A DNA stretch of 20,747 nucleotides, taken from JAFDWI01 sp964544305. Its GTDB lineage: Bacteria; Actinomycetota; Acidimicrobiia; Acidimicrobiales; Iamiaceae. Shown here piece by piece: positions 1-8,156 of the stretch. The DNA is taken from NCBI GenBank assembly GCA_964544305.1, contig CAZJAZ010000048.1, forward strand, positions 1-20,747, given 5' to 3'. Position 1 is the stretch's first letter; every line of letters starts with the position of its first letter. The notes beneath the pieces were generated by a model. That model was not told the DNA's origin. It ran no database searches and saw only the letters and a program-made list of their open reading frames with translations. The translations under genes were made by a program, and so were the position numbers.

Positions 1-66
1 AATTTCCCCATGAATGCCATTCCTATCATGTTGCGCGATGGCAAACGAACGTTGATGCGCCGGTAG
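1..66 (+). CDS. C-terminal end of an upstream gene (partial, unidentified)
   Basis: A reading frame is open from the left edge and ends at TAG 64-66. It encodes about 21 residues finishing in LRDGKRTLMRR. The codons look ordinary for this genome, and the stop lies 10 bases before the next start, which would suit an upstream co-directional gene. The stretch is too short to identify a family or prove coding. It could be non-coding sequence that is open by chance. Confidence 0.25.
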   Translation, partial: NFPMNAIPIMLRDGKRTLMRR

Positions 67-69
67 CCT
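64..69 (+). promoter_or_regulatory. Candidate -10 box TAGCCT of the polyprenyl synthase gene
   Basis: TAGCCT fits TAnnnT and lies 7 bases before the GTG start at 77. Transcription would then begin at or next to the start codon. No Shine-Dalgarno sequence is visible and no good -35 is evident. The same hexamer occurs in the better supported promoter at 11896-11901. Confidence 0.35.
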
Positions 70-76
70 GACCCGT

Positions 77-1150
77 GTGACTTCGCTGCCGGTCGACACT
101 CCGGTCGTGCCCCCGAGCTTGAACGCCATCGCCGGCCGCGTCGAAGCCCGACTCGGCCCGTTTCTTGACGCGGAAATTGCGCGTTGGGGCGACTTTGATC
201 CGGCACTTGCCGAACCACTTTGCGCGTTGCGCGACCTCGTGTTGGCCCCGGCCAAACGGATTCGTCCCGCCTTTTGTACCTGGGGTCACGTGGCCGGTGG
301 CGGCAGAATTGACGACCCAGCGGTGGTTGACGCGGGTGCCGCAATTGAACTCTTACAAGCGTTCGCGCTCATTCACGATGACATCATGGACGGATCGTCG
401 GTTCGTCGCGGTCGCCGCACCGCGCACCTGACCTTTGCCGATGATCACGCAAGCCATGAGCTGCGCGGCGAATCCCGGCGCTATGGCGAAGGGGTTGCGA
501 TACTCATTGGCGACCTCGCCCACGTCTACGCCGACCAGTTTTTCATTGACGCACCCGCATCGGCTCGGCGCATTTGGGACGAGCTTCGAATCGAACTCAA
601 TGCGGGCCAATACCTTGATCTTCACGGCACCGCCCGTGGTGAATCAGATCTCAACCGCACCCGGCTCATTGCCCGCTACAAATCGGGTCGTTACACCGTT
701 GAGCGTCCATTGCAACTTGGTGCCGCTCTATCGGGTGCGCGCGAGCGGCTCGGCCCCATGTTGCACGCCTATGGTGACCCGCTTGGTGAAGCGTTTCAGT
801 TGCGCGATGACTTACTGGGTGCGTTTGGGCTGAGTGAGCAAACGGGAAAGCCGGTCGGCGATGATCTGCGTGAAGGCAAACCGACCACGTTGCTGGCCGA
901 AGGTCTCGCACGTGCTGATACCGCAAGCCTGGACGTGCTGTCTCGGGTTGGTGATCCAAACCTTGACGCGACCGCAATCGCACGCGTACAAGATGTGCTC
1001 GTTTCGATTGGGGCACGCGCAGCGGTTGAGGATCGGATCGACACGTTGACGCATGAAGCCATTGAGGCACTTGACGACTCGCTCATTGACCGGGACACAT
1101 TGGAAGCACTCGTTGGCCTCGCCTGGTACGTCGCGCACCGCAACGTGTAG
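77..1150 (+). CDS. Polyprenyl diphosphate synthase (geranylgeranyl diphosphate synthase type)
   Basis: This 357-residue protein has the hallmarks of trans-isoprenyl diphosphate synthases, which condense isopentenyl diphosphate with allylic diphosphates in the cytosol. AKRIRP is at 59-64, the first aspartate-rich motif HDDIMD ends at 105 and is followed by RRG, YKSGRYT begins at 201, and the second motif QLRDDLLGAFG with TGKPVGDDLREGKPT spans 241-270. The DDLLG form with the downstream GKP-DDLREGK block is typical of actinobacterial IdsA-like enzymes. Product chain length cannot be read from sequence alone. The GTG start at 77 is chosen because it sits 7 bases after a -10-like box; no ribosome binding site is visible. 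No carotenoid or terpene gene is adjacent. The 3' end lies 7 bases from the end of the convergent hydrolase gene, with no clear terminator between them. Confidence 0.9.
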   Translation: MTSLPVDTPVVPPSLNAIAGRVEARLGPFLDAEIARWGDFDPALAEPLCALRDLVLAPAKRIRPAFCTWGHVAGGGRIDDPAVVDAGAAIELLQAFALIHDDIMDGSSVRRGRRTAHLTFADDHASHELRGESRRYGEGVAILIGDLAHVYADQFFIDAPASARRIWDELRIELNAGQYLDLHGTARGESDLNRTRLIARYKSGRYTVERPLQLGAALSGARERLGPMLHAYGDPLGEAFQLRDDLLGAFGLSEQTGKPVGDDLREGKPTTLLAEGLARADTASLDVLSRVGDPNLDATAIARVQDVLVSIGARAAVEDRIDTLTHEAIEALDDSLIDRDTLEALVGLAWYVAHRNV

Positions 1151-1157
1151 CGAGTCG

Positions 1158-1970
1158 TCAGTTCATCGCAGCAAAGAACGCCAAGGCCTCAGCGCCGTTG
1201 ACGACTCGCACACCAGGCTCACCTTTGAGCGCCGCGATCCAAGGCGGCCGGACCCGAGCGACGAGGGCCACCGGGTAATCCATGCCAGACAATTCAGCCG
1301 CCTGCCGGTAGAACCCGAGCGCATAGTCGGGTGGCCGCAAATCAACGGTGAGTTCTTGCAAGGCAAACGGGTCGGGAGCAGCCGGCACGTCGCCGGTAAC
1401 GGTGACCCGGGGCGATGAAGGCCCAATGCCGCCTCCCACCATGCCTGGGCCATCTGTCAAGATCACGCCTCGCACGAGCTCGGGGCGTGCACCTTGAATG
1501 AGGAGCGCAACATATGCGCCGAGCCCTCGTCCCCAGATCGTCGTTGCACCCAGGTGAGCGAGCGCGATATCGACGTCGGCCATCAAGAGTTCGGCGGTGT
1601 AGCCACCACCACGTGGCACGGTTGAGCGTCCGTGGCCGGTGAAGTCCAGTCCCCAAATTTCTCCTGGCCACAGCTTTGTCACTTCGGGCGGGTCCGCGGC
1701 GGTGCTTTCACCCAGGCCGTGCAAGAGCAACAGCGGGTGGCATGAGTGATCGATGCTTGCTCGCAACTTGTGGAGAGCGAGCTGTACACGGTTGTGCGCT
1801 AACCACACGGTTGGCTCACCAGCGGGCTGTATTGCACGGCGAGTTCCCGGTTGCCCAACAGTATCAGACGAGATTGCAACCACCGATGGGTCGACTGGGT
1901 CAACCTCGATGTCGAACACGATGGGGCCGGCTTTGGCTTTGCGCCGTTCGTCACTTGATGCGTTGCTCAT
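1158..1970 (-). CDS. Alpha/beta hydrolase-fold protein lacking the catalytic serine
   Basis: The 270-residue protein has the hydrolase fold core: LLLLHGLGES near 80-89, the oxyanion-side segment GLDFTGHGRS near 107-116, and a nucleophile-elbow sequence WGRGLGAYVALL near 146-157. At the elbow, which should read G-x-S-x-G, the sequence is G-R-G-L-G, so the nucleophile position (about 149) is glycine. The C-terminus, RVVNGAEALAFFAAMN, also lacks the usual histidine. I infer that it is not a classical serine hydrolase. It may be a pseudoenzyme, a binding protein or a partner subunit. An N-terminal extension of about 75 residues precedes the fold. Its ATG overlaps the stop of the upstream hydrolase gene (ATGA, 1967-1970), so the two are probably translationally coupled. 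Confidence 0.85.
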   Translation of the reverse strand: MSNASSDERRKAKAGPIVFDIEVDPVDPSVVAISSDTVGQPGTRRAIQPAGEPTVWLAHNRVQLALHKLRASIDHSCHPLLLLHGLGESTAADPPEVTKLWPGEIWGLDFTGHGRSTVPRGGGYTAELLMADVDIALAHLGATTIWGRGLGAYVALLIQGARPELVRGVILTDGPGMVGGGIGPSSPRVTVTGDVPAAPDPFALQELTVDLRPPDYALGFYRQAAELSGMDYPVALVARVRPPWIAALKGEPGVRVVNGAEALAFFAAMN

Positions 1971-2854
1971 GGCAAGAAGTCCAATACCAGGTCGGCGACC
2001 AGCTCGGGTTGTTCGATGTGTACGAAATGACCGACGCCTTCTAGGGGCACAAACCGGGCACCCGGAGGTAACAACGGCACCACATCTTCAGGGGTTGTGC
2101 CCCACCCCATCACCTCAACAGCTAGGCCCAAGATGCCAAGCACCGGCATCCCAAGGCCGGGCAGGCGCATCATCGACCACTCGGGCTGCCACGGCCCCAC
2201 ACCACCCATGCGCATCGACGGGTCGATCTTCCAGCGCCAACCATCATCTGACTCGTAGCCACCAATGGTCACGAGATAACGCAGCCAATCCATGTCAAGG
2301 CGCGGGTTCATCCTGGATCGACGCTCGGCAAGCTCATCAATCGTGCCGGGCTTGCGTTGCGCATCCACGGTACGACGTCGATGATCCAGCCACGCAGAGA
2401 GCTCACCAGCCCGCAGTCGTGTGCGGTCGTGATCTGCAACATCAGGCCAAGACCGTGACGACGGTAGTCCGTCAATATTGATCAGATGACTGACCCGATG
2501 GGGTACGGCGTCCGCAACATTGAGCAGCAGCCCGCCGCCTTTGGAATGCCCCAACACCGGAATCGGTTCGGCACCGATCCAATCGAGCACAGCCACCGCA
2601 TCACGCAAGTCTGCAGCCATCGAATAAAGGTGCGCATGATCCGAATCGCCATGGCCTCGCTGATCCCAACACACCACACGCCAACCCGCATCGGCAATGA
2701 GTGGCGCAAACACGTCATAGGTGCCAGCGAAATCGAACCCACCATGGGCGAAGAGAATCGGTGGCGCTGACGGTTCACCCCATTCCCACACCGCAAGCCC
2801 AACACCGTACGCGTCAACCTTGGTACAACGGTCGGGACGTCGAGGCACGAGCAC
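1967..2854 (-). CDS. Alpha/beta hydrolase (catalytically complete)
   Basis: The 295-residue protein has HG at 37-38, DQRGHGDSD at 64-72, the nucleophile elbow GHSKGG with Ser104, and a C-terminal GVGHFVHIEQPE supplying His276. It therefore looks like an active hydrolase of the esterase, lipase or epoxide-hydrolase-like superfamily. The substrate cannot be deduced. The GTG start at 2854 lies 6 bases downstream of a TAGGTT box, with no Shine-Dalgarno sequence. It is the first gene of a two-gene minus-strand operon whose second member is the serine-less homologue. It is divergent from the flippase gene across about 50 bases. Members of this superfamily are functionally diverse, so only the fold and likely activity class are claimed. 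Confidence 0.88.
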   Translation of the reverse strand: MLVPRRPDRCTKVDAYGVGLAVWEWGEPSAPPILFAHGGFDFAGTYDVFAPLIADAGWRVVCWDQRGHGDSDHAHLYSMAADLRDAVAVLDWIGAEPIPVLGHSKGGGLLLNVADAVPHRVSHLINIDGLPSSRSWPDVADHDRTRLRAGELSAWLDHRRRTVDAQRKPGTIDELAERRSRMNPRLDMDWLRYLVTIGGYESDDGWRWKIDPSMRMGGVGPWQPEWSMMRLPGLGMPVLGILGLAVEVMGWGTTPEDVVPLLPPGARFVPLEGVGHFVHIEQPELVADLVLDFLP

Positions 2855-2860
2855 GTGAGC

Positions 2861-2866
2861 AACCTA
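2861..2866 (-). promoter_or_regulatory. Candidate -10 box TAGGTT for the hydrolase operon
   Basis: On the minus strand TAGGTT is separated by 6 bases (GCTCAC) from the GTG start at 2854, the spacing expected if transcription starts at the start codon. No convincing -35 is seen 17 bases upstream. Confidence 0.35.
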
Positions 2867-2904
2867 GTTGCGACACCGTTCAAATCGGTAACATCAATGT
2901 CCTT

Positions 2905-4245
2905 GTGACCACGGACACGGGCACCCCGTCTCACCGACAACTCATCACTGGTTCGGCGGTGCTCGTCGTGGGCGCAGCCGTCCAGGCACTCGGCGGCGCA
3001 GTCTTTTGGTTGATTGCCGCGAACGTCGACACGAAAGCTGTCGTGGGAACCGGGACGGCACTGTTCACGTCGGTCAACTTTGTGACGTATGTGGCGGGGC
3101 TTGGCTTGCCTGTGTCGCTCGCCCGGTTCGCCGTGGGCCGCAACGACGACGCGGACACGATTTTCACGTGGTCAATGATCGCGACCGTCATTGCGGCTGG
3201 TCTGATAGGGGCCGCGTATCTGGGTTTCTTGACAATCGCCCACCCGCCCTCAACCGAACCGCTCTTCCAAGCTGGTGGAATTTGGCCGCTTGCGTTCGTG
3301 TTCGCCGTGGTGGGCGCGGCGCTTTCGATGATTTTCGATGTGCGGTGCATGACGATCCGCAAATGGAACTGGGTGCTCGGGCGCATCACCCTCGTCGCGG
3401 TTCTGCGTCTACCGTTGGTGTTGTGGATCAAGCCAGATGCTGAACCGCAAATGTGGCTGTTTGCGTGGTCGGTCATTCCGTTAGCGGCAACCGGTCTGAT
3501 CGGAACGCCCCTGTTGAACCGCCTGTCTGGTGGTCGGAATCGGTTCGGGCCACGGCCTCGGGCGACGAGCGCGATGATCCGCTATTCCGCGGTGAACTTT
3601 GTGTCAACAATCGGTTATCAGGCACCGTATTTTGCATTGCCGGTGATCGTGCTCGCCCATGTCAATGCCGACACGAACGCCGCGTTTTATGTGGCTTGGG
3701 GGGTGGTGTCGACGAGTTGTTGGGTGCCCTATGCGATCGGCCAGGCGCTGCTCGCCGAAGGCGGCAAAGAAGGCCATTCGATTCATGACCAAGTACGCAC
3801 CGCGTTGTTGCTGGCCGGGGGCATCATGGCGGTTGCCGCGGTCGCCGCCTATTTCGGAAGCGGGATTATTACGACCGTGTACGGCGCGCAATATCACGAT
3901 GCTGCCACGATCTTGCCCAAGATGATGTTCGCGGGTGTGCCGTGGGCAATTTCGTCGCTCTATCTCACCGAGGCCCGGGTGCTGCATCGCCATGGTGCGA
4001 CCGTGGCGATCACGAGTTCGTTGACATTGGCGATTGTGATTCCGGCGCTGATCACCGTGCCAGAGAGTGGCATTGACGGGGCCGGAAACGCGTGGCTGTT
4101 CGGCAACCTTGTTGGCATGGTCGTTGCACTCGGTGCGCATTTCCTTGGTGAGCGTCTTTCGAAATCGGGGTCGTCGCTTGAGGCCGATGCGATCACGGGA
4201 ACCGAAGCGCAGGCCGCTATGGCAGAGGTCACGCATAGCATTTGA
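2905..4245 (+). CDS. Polytopic membrane protein, oligosaccharide flippase (MOP superfamily) type
   Basis: The protein of about 446 residues is almost entirely hydrophobic segments separated by short loops, consistent with about 12 transmembrane helices. It begins with a short polar N-terminus followed by LITGSAVLVVGAAVQALGG. The layout resembles Wzx-like polysaccharide flippases, which move lipid-linked sugars across the cytoplasmic membrane. No glycosyltransferase genes are adjacent, so the cargo is unknown. The frame is open to 2701, but its upstream part is antisense to the hydrolase gene and reads as unnatural Arg/His-rich sequence. GTG at 2905 is the first sensible start, with a possible TAACAT box at 2889-2894. 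The gene is followed 38 bases later by the thioesterase gene, probably in one transcript. Confidence 0.8.
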   Translation: MTTDTGTPSHRQLITGSAVLVVGAAVQALGGAVFWLIAANVDTKAVVGTGTALFTSVNFVTYVAGLGLPVSLARFAVGRNDDADTIFTWSMIATVIAAGLIGAAYLGFLTIAHPPSTEPLFQAGGIWPLAFVFAVVGAALSMIFDVRCMTIRKWNWVLGRITLVAVLRLPLVLWIKPDAEPQMWLFAWSVIPLAATGLIGTPLLNRLSGGRNRFGPRPRATSAMIRYSAVNFVSTIGYQAPYFALPVIVLAHVNADTNAAFYVAWGVVSTSCWVPYAIGQALLAEGGKEGHSIHDQVRTALLLAGGIMAVAAVAAYFGSGIITTVYGAQYHDAATILPKMMFAGVPWAISSLYLTEARVLHRHGATVAITSSLTLAIVIPALITVPESGIDGAGNAWLFGNLVGMVVALGAHFLGERLSKSGSSLEADAITGTEAQAAMAEVTHSI

Positions 4246-4283
4246 ACTGTGCGTTGCACGTCGCATCGGGGCAAACTCGGGAC

Positions 4284-5066
4284 GTGAACTTTGCGACGCT
4301 TATGACCCTTGAACCCCACGGTCCCGACACGTTTGTTGGGGTTGGTCCCCGCTATCCGTGGGGCGGTCTCTACGGAGGCCAGATTGTGGCGCAAGGTTTG
4401 AAAGCTGCTGCGTTGACGATCGACGAGGGTTTTCGGGTGCATTCGCTGCACGCGTATTTCATTCGGCGTGGCGATCAAGACGAGCCGATTCGTTTTGAGA
4501 TCGAGCGTCTCCGTGATGGTCGTTCGTTTACGACCCGTAGCGTGGTGGCTCGCCAAGCAACGGGTGCGATTTTGCAAATGTCGGCGTCGTTTCAGCGTGA
4601 CGAGCAAGGCCCAACGATTGAGCGTGCGGTCGCCCCAACGATGGCGCGCCCCGAGGACATTCCATCCAATCAGTGGTCGAAGATGTTTGATGTGCGCAAA
4701 GTGTCCGAGCCGGGCCACATCACGAACTGGTTCACGATGGCCGACACGATTGGTGACGATCCGCTCGCGCAAGCGTGTGCGTTGGCGTATGTGTCTGATG
4801 ATGTGCCCTGTGACACGGTTGCTTCGCAGCATCCTGAGGCTGGTGTCGACAATGACGAGTCGCATTGGATGGTTGCAAGCCTTGACCATGCGATCTGGTT
4901 TCATCGCACCCCGAATTTGGATGACTGGCTGCTCACCGACACGGTTTGCCATGGGCTGTTGTCGTCACGGGGTTTGGCCGTGGGTAATGCGTTTGACACA
5001 CAAGGAAACCACGTGGCGACGTTCGCACAAGAGGTGCTGATTCGGCATCGTGCATCGTCGAAATAG
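4284..5066 (+). CDS. Acyl-CoA thioesterase II (TesB family, double hotdog)
   Basis: The 260-residue protein matches the TesB family, which hydrolyses acyl-CoA to free acid and CoA. It has the N-terminal hotdog signature YPWGGLYGGQIVAQGL, the core strands FRVHSLHAYFIRRGD and RDGRSFTTRSVVARQ, then the C-terminal hotdog with AYVSDD, LDHAIWFHR, DDWLL, SSRGLAVG and FAQEVLIR. These segments supply the expected Asp, Thr/Ser and Gln active-site positions. GTG 4284 is preferred because MNFATLMTLEPHGPDTF aligns with a normal family N-terminus. TTG 4242 or ATG 4302 are alternatives. It follows the flippase gene closely on the same strand, though no functional link between them is evident. Confidence 0.9.
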   Translation: MNFATLMTLEPHGPDTFVGVGPRYPWGGLYGGQIVAQGLKAAALTIDEGFRVHSLHAYFIRRGDQDEPIRFEIERLRDGRSFTTRSVVARQATGAILQMSASFQRDEQGPTIERAVAPTMARPEDIPSNQWSKMFDVRKVSEPGHITNWFTMADTIGDDPLAQACALAYVSDDVPCDTVASQHPEAGVDNDESHWMVASLDHAIWFHRTPNLDDWLLTDTVCHGLLSSRGLAVGNAFDTQGNHVATFAQEVLIRHRASSK

Positions 5067-5100
5067 CCAGCCGCCCCAGAATTTCACGAACGAAATGCCA

Positions 5101-5160
5101 AATGTTGGGAAACATTGACATTTGATCTTTGCAGTCATAATGTTGGAATATGCCAACATT
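5101..5160. promoter_or_regulatory. HipB operator sites (AATGTTGG inverted and direct repeats)
   Basis: AATGTTGG at 5139-5146 and CCAACATT at 5153-5160 form a perfect 8-base inverted repeat around a 6-base spacer that contains most of the start codon. A further AATGTTGG lies at 5101-5108 and is part of AATGTT-GGGA-AACATT (5101-5116), just upstream of and touching the -35. Two sites flanking and covering the promoter fit autorepression by the HTH protein encoded immediately downstream, as is usual for HipBA modules. Confidence 0.6.
5115..5143 (+). promoter_or_regulatory. hipBA promoter (leaderless)
   Basis: A perfect -35 TTGACA (5115-5120) is followed after exactly 17 bases by TAATGT (5138-5143), a TAnnnT-type -10. 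The ATG of the regulator gene is 6 bases further on, at 5150. This predicts a leaderless mRNA. CATAAT at 5136-5141 is an alternative -10 with a 15-base spacer. Confidence 0.65.
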
Positions 5161-5392
5161 TGAGTTTCGAACGCAGACGAAAGTGCGATCACCCGAAGCG
5201 CTGGGTCGCGCGGTGCGCGCGGCCCGATCGTCAGCAGGGTTGACACAAGCCGACCTCGCGGAGCGTTCTCGCGCAAACCGGTACGCGATTGCACTTCTCG
5301 AATCCGGACACGAGACCCGCGCGATTACGTTGATCTTCGACGTGCTCGCCGCGCTTAACCTTGAACTCACCGTTCGTGAGCGGGGTGGGTGA
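5150..5392 (+). CDS. hipB: XRE-family HTH antitoxin, HipB-like
   Basis: The 80-residue protein has a single helix-turn-helix domain spanning roughly residues 15-72. The segment AGLTQADLAERSRANRYAIALLESG gives the recognition unit. In HipBA modules this protein binds and restrains the HipA kinase and represses its own operon. The gene lies directly upstream of hipA on the same strand and ends 1 base before the likely hipA start. The ATG at 5150 overlaps the inverted repeat proposed as its operator. The short unstructured N-terminus before the HTH (MPTFEFRTQTKVRSPE) is compatible with this family. Confidence 0.88.
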   Translation: MPTFEFRTQTKVRSPEALGRAVRAARSSAGLTQADLAERSRANRYAIALLESGHETRAITLIFDVLAALNLELTVRERGG

Positions 5393-5393
5393 C

Positions 5394-6662
5394 GTGGACT
5401 TGGACTTATGGCTTCGCGGCGTTCACGTTGCTTCCACAAGGAGCAGCGAGCGCGGCCGCAAGGTTCGCATCGTCTACAACGAGTCGATCATGGATCGCTA
5501 TGAGCCAGAAACCCCCCTTTTGTCTTGCTCGTTGCCCACGCCCGGGCCGTCGACACCTGCCAACGCTCGGGCATTCCTTGAAGGTCTGCTTCCCGAAGGG
5601 CGTGCTTTGGAATCAGCCGCTGCACAGGTTGCGGGGGTGCAGCTCGTTGATGGGGCACCTGGCAGTGCACATGGGGCTGTCACTTTACTTGGCGAGTTCG
5701 GACGCGATTGCGCGGGAGCGGTCGTTGCTGTTCCGGCCGGTAGTGAACCACCGCGTTCCGGTCGATACGAGCCGCTGGACGAGACCCAACTCGGGGCCGC
5801 GCTTCGTGAACTTCCAAGACATCCCCTTGGAAGCGACCTTGCGCGCGAGATCCGCATGTCGTTGGCTGGGGCACAACCCAAGATGCTTCTTGCCCGCCTT
5901 GGTGGCACCTGGCATACACCGGTCGATGGCGCGCCGTCCACCCACATCATCAAACCGGTCGGCGATTGGGCCGACAGTGCCCGAAACGAGGCTCTGGTTC
6001 TGCGCTTGGCCCAAGACTGTGGCCTCACCGAGTGCGAATCGTGGGTGGAGTCAATGGATGGCATTGAAGTATTCGTGACGGAGCGATTTGATCGCACAAC
6101 GAATGACGGACGCATCGAACGCTTGCACCAAGAAGACATGTGTCAGGCGCTTGGTATGCGGCCCAGGGATAAGTATCAGATCGGTCGGCCAAGCGAGCGA
6201 ATGGCTCGCGTTTTGCGGACTCACGCAGATGACCCTCGCTCGCAAATTGCTGAACTCTTCAGACAGGTGGCTTTTCGTGCCATTGTCGGTGACGAAGACG
6301 GCCACGGCAAGAACTACTCAATCATCCTTGAGGAAGGCCGTGTGCGCCTCGCTCCACTCTACGATTCGGTCTGCACACTTGCGTATCCGGCCCTCAGCGG
6401 AAAGATGGCCGCACCCATTGGTGCCCAGGTGCGGCTCTCGAAAGTCGATCGTTCCGCGTTGCTTGACGAGGGAACAGCCATGTCGCTCACCCGTGTCGAA
6501 GTTACGAACATCCTGGCGGCTCTTGCTGAGTCGATGACCCGATCGATAGCAAACCTAGGGGCGTCGCACCTTGATGGGTGGGCGAGTCATGTTGTCACTG
6601 AAATCATCCTTCGGCGAATTGCTCGGCTGCAAGACGGATCGCCGCTTGGCTTGGGAACATAG
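5394..6662 (+). CDS. hipA: HipA-type serine/threonine kinase toxin
   Basis: The protein of about 422 residues has the two HipA regions. The N-terminal part contains LWLRGVHVAS, and the C-terminal kinase domain begins around MSLAGAQPKMLLARLGG with THIIKPVG as the nucleotide-binding lysine region. GDEDGHGKNYS contains the catalytic Asp/Asn set, and LAPLYDSV supplies the metal-binding Asp. The serine in RMSLAGAQ corresponds to the loop that is autophosphorylated in Escherichia coli HipA. Characterised HipA proteins phosphorylate aminoacyl-tRNA synthetases and cause growth arrest; the target here is unknown. GTG 5394 is chosen because it follows the hipB stop by one base. GTG 5385 or TTG 5361 are alternatives that would overlap hipB. 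The key residues are all present, so it looks active. Confidence 0.88.
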   Translation: MDLDLWLRGVHVASTRSSERGRKVRIVYNESIMDRYEPETPLLSCSLPTPGPSTPANARAFLEGLLPEGRALESAAAQVAGVQLVDGAPGSAHGAVTLLGEFGRDCAGAVVAVPAGSEPPRSGRYEPLDETQLGAALRELPRHPLGSDLAREIRMSLAGAQPKMLLARLGGTWHTPVDGAPSTHIIKPVGDWADSARNEALVLRLAQDCGLTECESWVESMDGIEVFVTERFDRTTNDGRIERLHQEDMCQALGMRPRDKYQIGRPSERMARVLRTHADDPRSQIAELFRQVAFRAIVGDEDGHGKNYSIILEEGRVRLAPLYDSVCTLAYPALSGKMAAPIGAQVRLSKVDRSALLDEGTAMSLTRVEVTNILAALAESMTRSIANLGASHLDGWASHVVTEIILRRIARLQDGSPLGLGT

Positions 6663-6703
6663 CGGCACCGAAGTTGGCCGCGCACAACGGCAACACGTTC
6701 TAA

Positions 6704-6709
6704 TAGGCT
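6704..6709 (+). promoter_or_regulatory. Candidate -10 box TAGGCT for the aldehyde dehydrogenase gene
   Basis: TAGGCT lies 7 bases before ATG 6717, with no Shine-Dalgarno sequence between them. This matches the pattern of other first genes in the window. A -35 is not obvious. Confidence 0.35.
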
Positions 6710-6716
6710 GACCGGC

Positions 6717-8153
6717 ATGACCAAGCACGACACGTTGTTTATTGGGGGCGAGTGGGTGGCACCCGCGGGTTCGGCCACATTCGAGGTGCATTCGCCGTAT
6801 TCGCATGAGCTTGTGGGCCAGGTGCCCGAGGGAACGAACGCCGATATTGATCGTGCGGTGGCTGCTGCTCGTGACGCGTTTGACAATGGGCCGTGGCCAC
6901 AGATGGACCCGGTGGAGCGTGCCGGGATCGTGCAGAAATTGGCTGATTTGTACGCCGCACATTTGGATGATTTCGCGACGATCATCACCGCGGAAATGGG
7001 CTCGCCGATGCTGTTTTCGCAGATGGCGCAGGCCCCTATGCCACAAGTCATGCTGCAATATTTTGTTGACTTGGCCAAAGGGTTCGCGTTTGAGGAACGA
7101 CGGGATGGCTTGTTTGGGCCGATGCTGGTTCGTAAAGAACCCGTTGGTGTGGTTGGTGCGATCGTGCCCTGGAATGTCCCCCAGTTTGTGTCGATGTCAA
7201 AGATTGCCCCTGCGTTGGTGTCGGGTTCGACGATCGTGATCAAGCCAGCACCGGAAACGCCGCTCGACATGTTTTTGCTTGCCCAACTTGTTGAGCAGGC
7301 GGGCATCCCGGCCGGGGTGTTCAACGTGGTGCCTGCGGGCCGTGAGGTTGGTGAGTATCTGGTGACCCATCCGGGGGTGGACAAGATTGCGTTCACCGGT
7401 TCGACCGCGGCGGGCCGTCGGATTGCATCGTTGTGTGGTGAGAACTTGAAGCGGTGTTCGTTAGAGCTTGGTGGGAAGTCAGCGGCGATCGTGCTCGATG
7501 ATGCCGATTTCGAGTCCACGGTTACTGGGATTGAGTTCTCTGGGTTGATGAACAACGGTCAGGCGTGTGTCGCCCAAACGCGCATTTTGGTGCCACGGGC
7601 GAGCGCCGCGCAGTGGACCGAAGCAATTGGCGCGATGGCGGCTCGCCAGGTCGTGGGTGACCCGGCTGAGCTGACGACCACGCTCGGACCTCTGGTCGCT
7701 GAGCGGCAGCGTGATCGGGTCGAGTCCTATATTGCGATTGGGCGTGACGAAGGTGCACGTGTTGTGGCCGGTGGCGATCGTCCCGACACCGACACCGGTT
7801 GGTTTGTGAACGCCACGGTGTTTGGCGATGTTGACAACTCGATGCGTATTGCACAGGAAGAAATTTTTGGCCCGGTGCTGTGCGTGATCCCGTATGCCGA
7901 TGAGGCTGATGCGATTCGGATCGCGAACGATTCCGAGTTTGGGCTTGCCGGTTCGGTGTGGACATCTGACACCGATCACGGACTGGATGTGGCACGCAAG
8001 GTTCGCACCGGCACGTTTGGCATCAATCAGTATCTGATGGACTTCTCGTCACCGTTTGGCGGTTTCAAAGCATCCGGGTTGGGACGAGAGTTCGGTCCCG
8101 AAGGATTGTCGGCGTATTTAGAGCCGAAATCGATCGCGTTACCTGCAGGCTGA
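6717..8153 (+). CDS. NAD(P)-dependent aldehyde dehydrogenase
   Basis: This 478-residue protein is a full-length member of the aldehyde dehydrogenase superfamily, which oxidises aldehydes to acids. Visible motifs are PWNVP with Asn153, the cofactor-binding VIKPAPETP with Lys176, FTGSTAAGR near 226-234, LELGGKSA with the general base Glu250, and NNGQACVAQTR with the catalytic Cys284. EEIFGPVLCVIPY and FGGFKASGLGREFGPEGL are in the C-terminal part. Substrate preference cannot be assigned from motifs. The gene stands alone: hipA ends 54 bases upstream, its own -10 candidate is at 6704-6709, and a hairpin follows its stop codon. Confidence 0.94.
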   Translation: MTKHDTLFIGGEWVAPAGSATFEVHSPYSHELVGQVPEGTNADIDRAVAAARDAFDNGPWPQMDPVERAGIVQKLADLYAAHLDDFATIITAEMGSPMLFSQMAQAPMPQVMLQYFVDLAKGFAFEERRDGLFGPMLVRKEPVGVVGAIVPWNVPQFVSMSKIAPALVSGSTIVIKPAPETPLDMFLLAQLVEQAGIPAGVFNVVPAGREVGEYLVTHPGVDKIAFTGSTAAGRRIASLCGENLKRCSLELGGKSAAIVLDDADFESTVTGIEFSGLMNNGQACVAQTRILVPRASAAQWTEAIGAMAARQVVGDPAELTTTLGPLVAERQRDRVESYIAIGRDEGARVVAGGDRPDTDTGWFVNATVFGDVDNSMRIAQEEIFGPVLCVIPYADEADAIRIANDSEFGLAGSVWTSDTDHGLDVARKVRTGTFGINQYLMDFSSPFGGFKASGLGREFGPEGLSAYLEPKSIALPAG

Positions 8154-8156
8154 ACA

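Noticed and set aside
2701..2904. Upstream extension of the flippase frame to an ATG at 2701
   Set aside because: The added 68 residues lie antisense to the hydrolase gene, are rich in Arg, His and Gln, and show no membrane or domain character.
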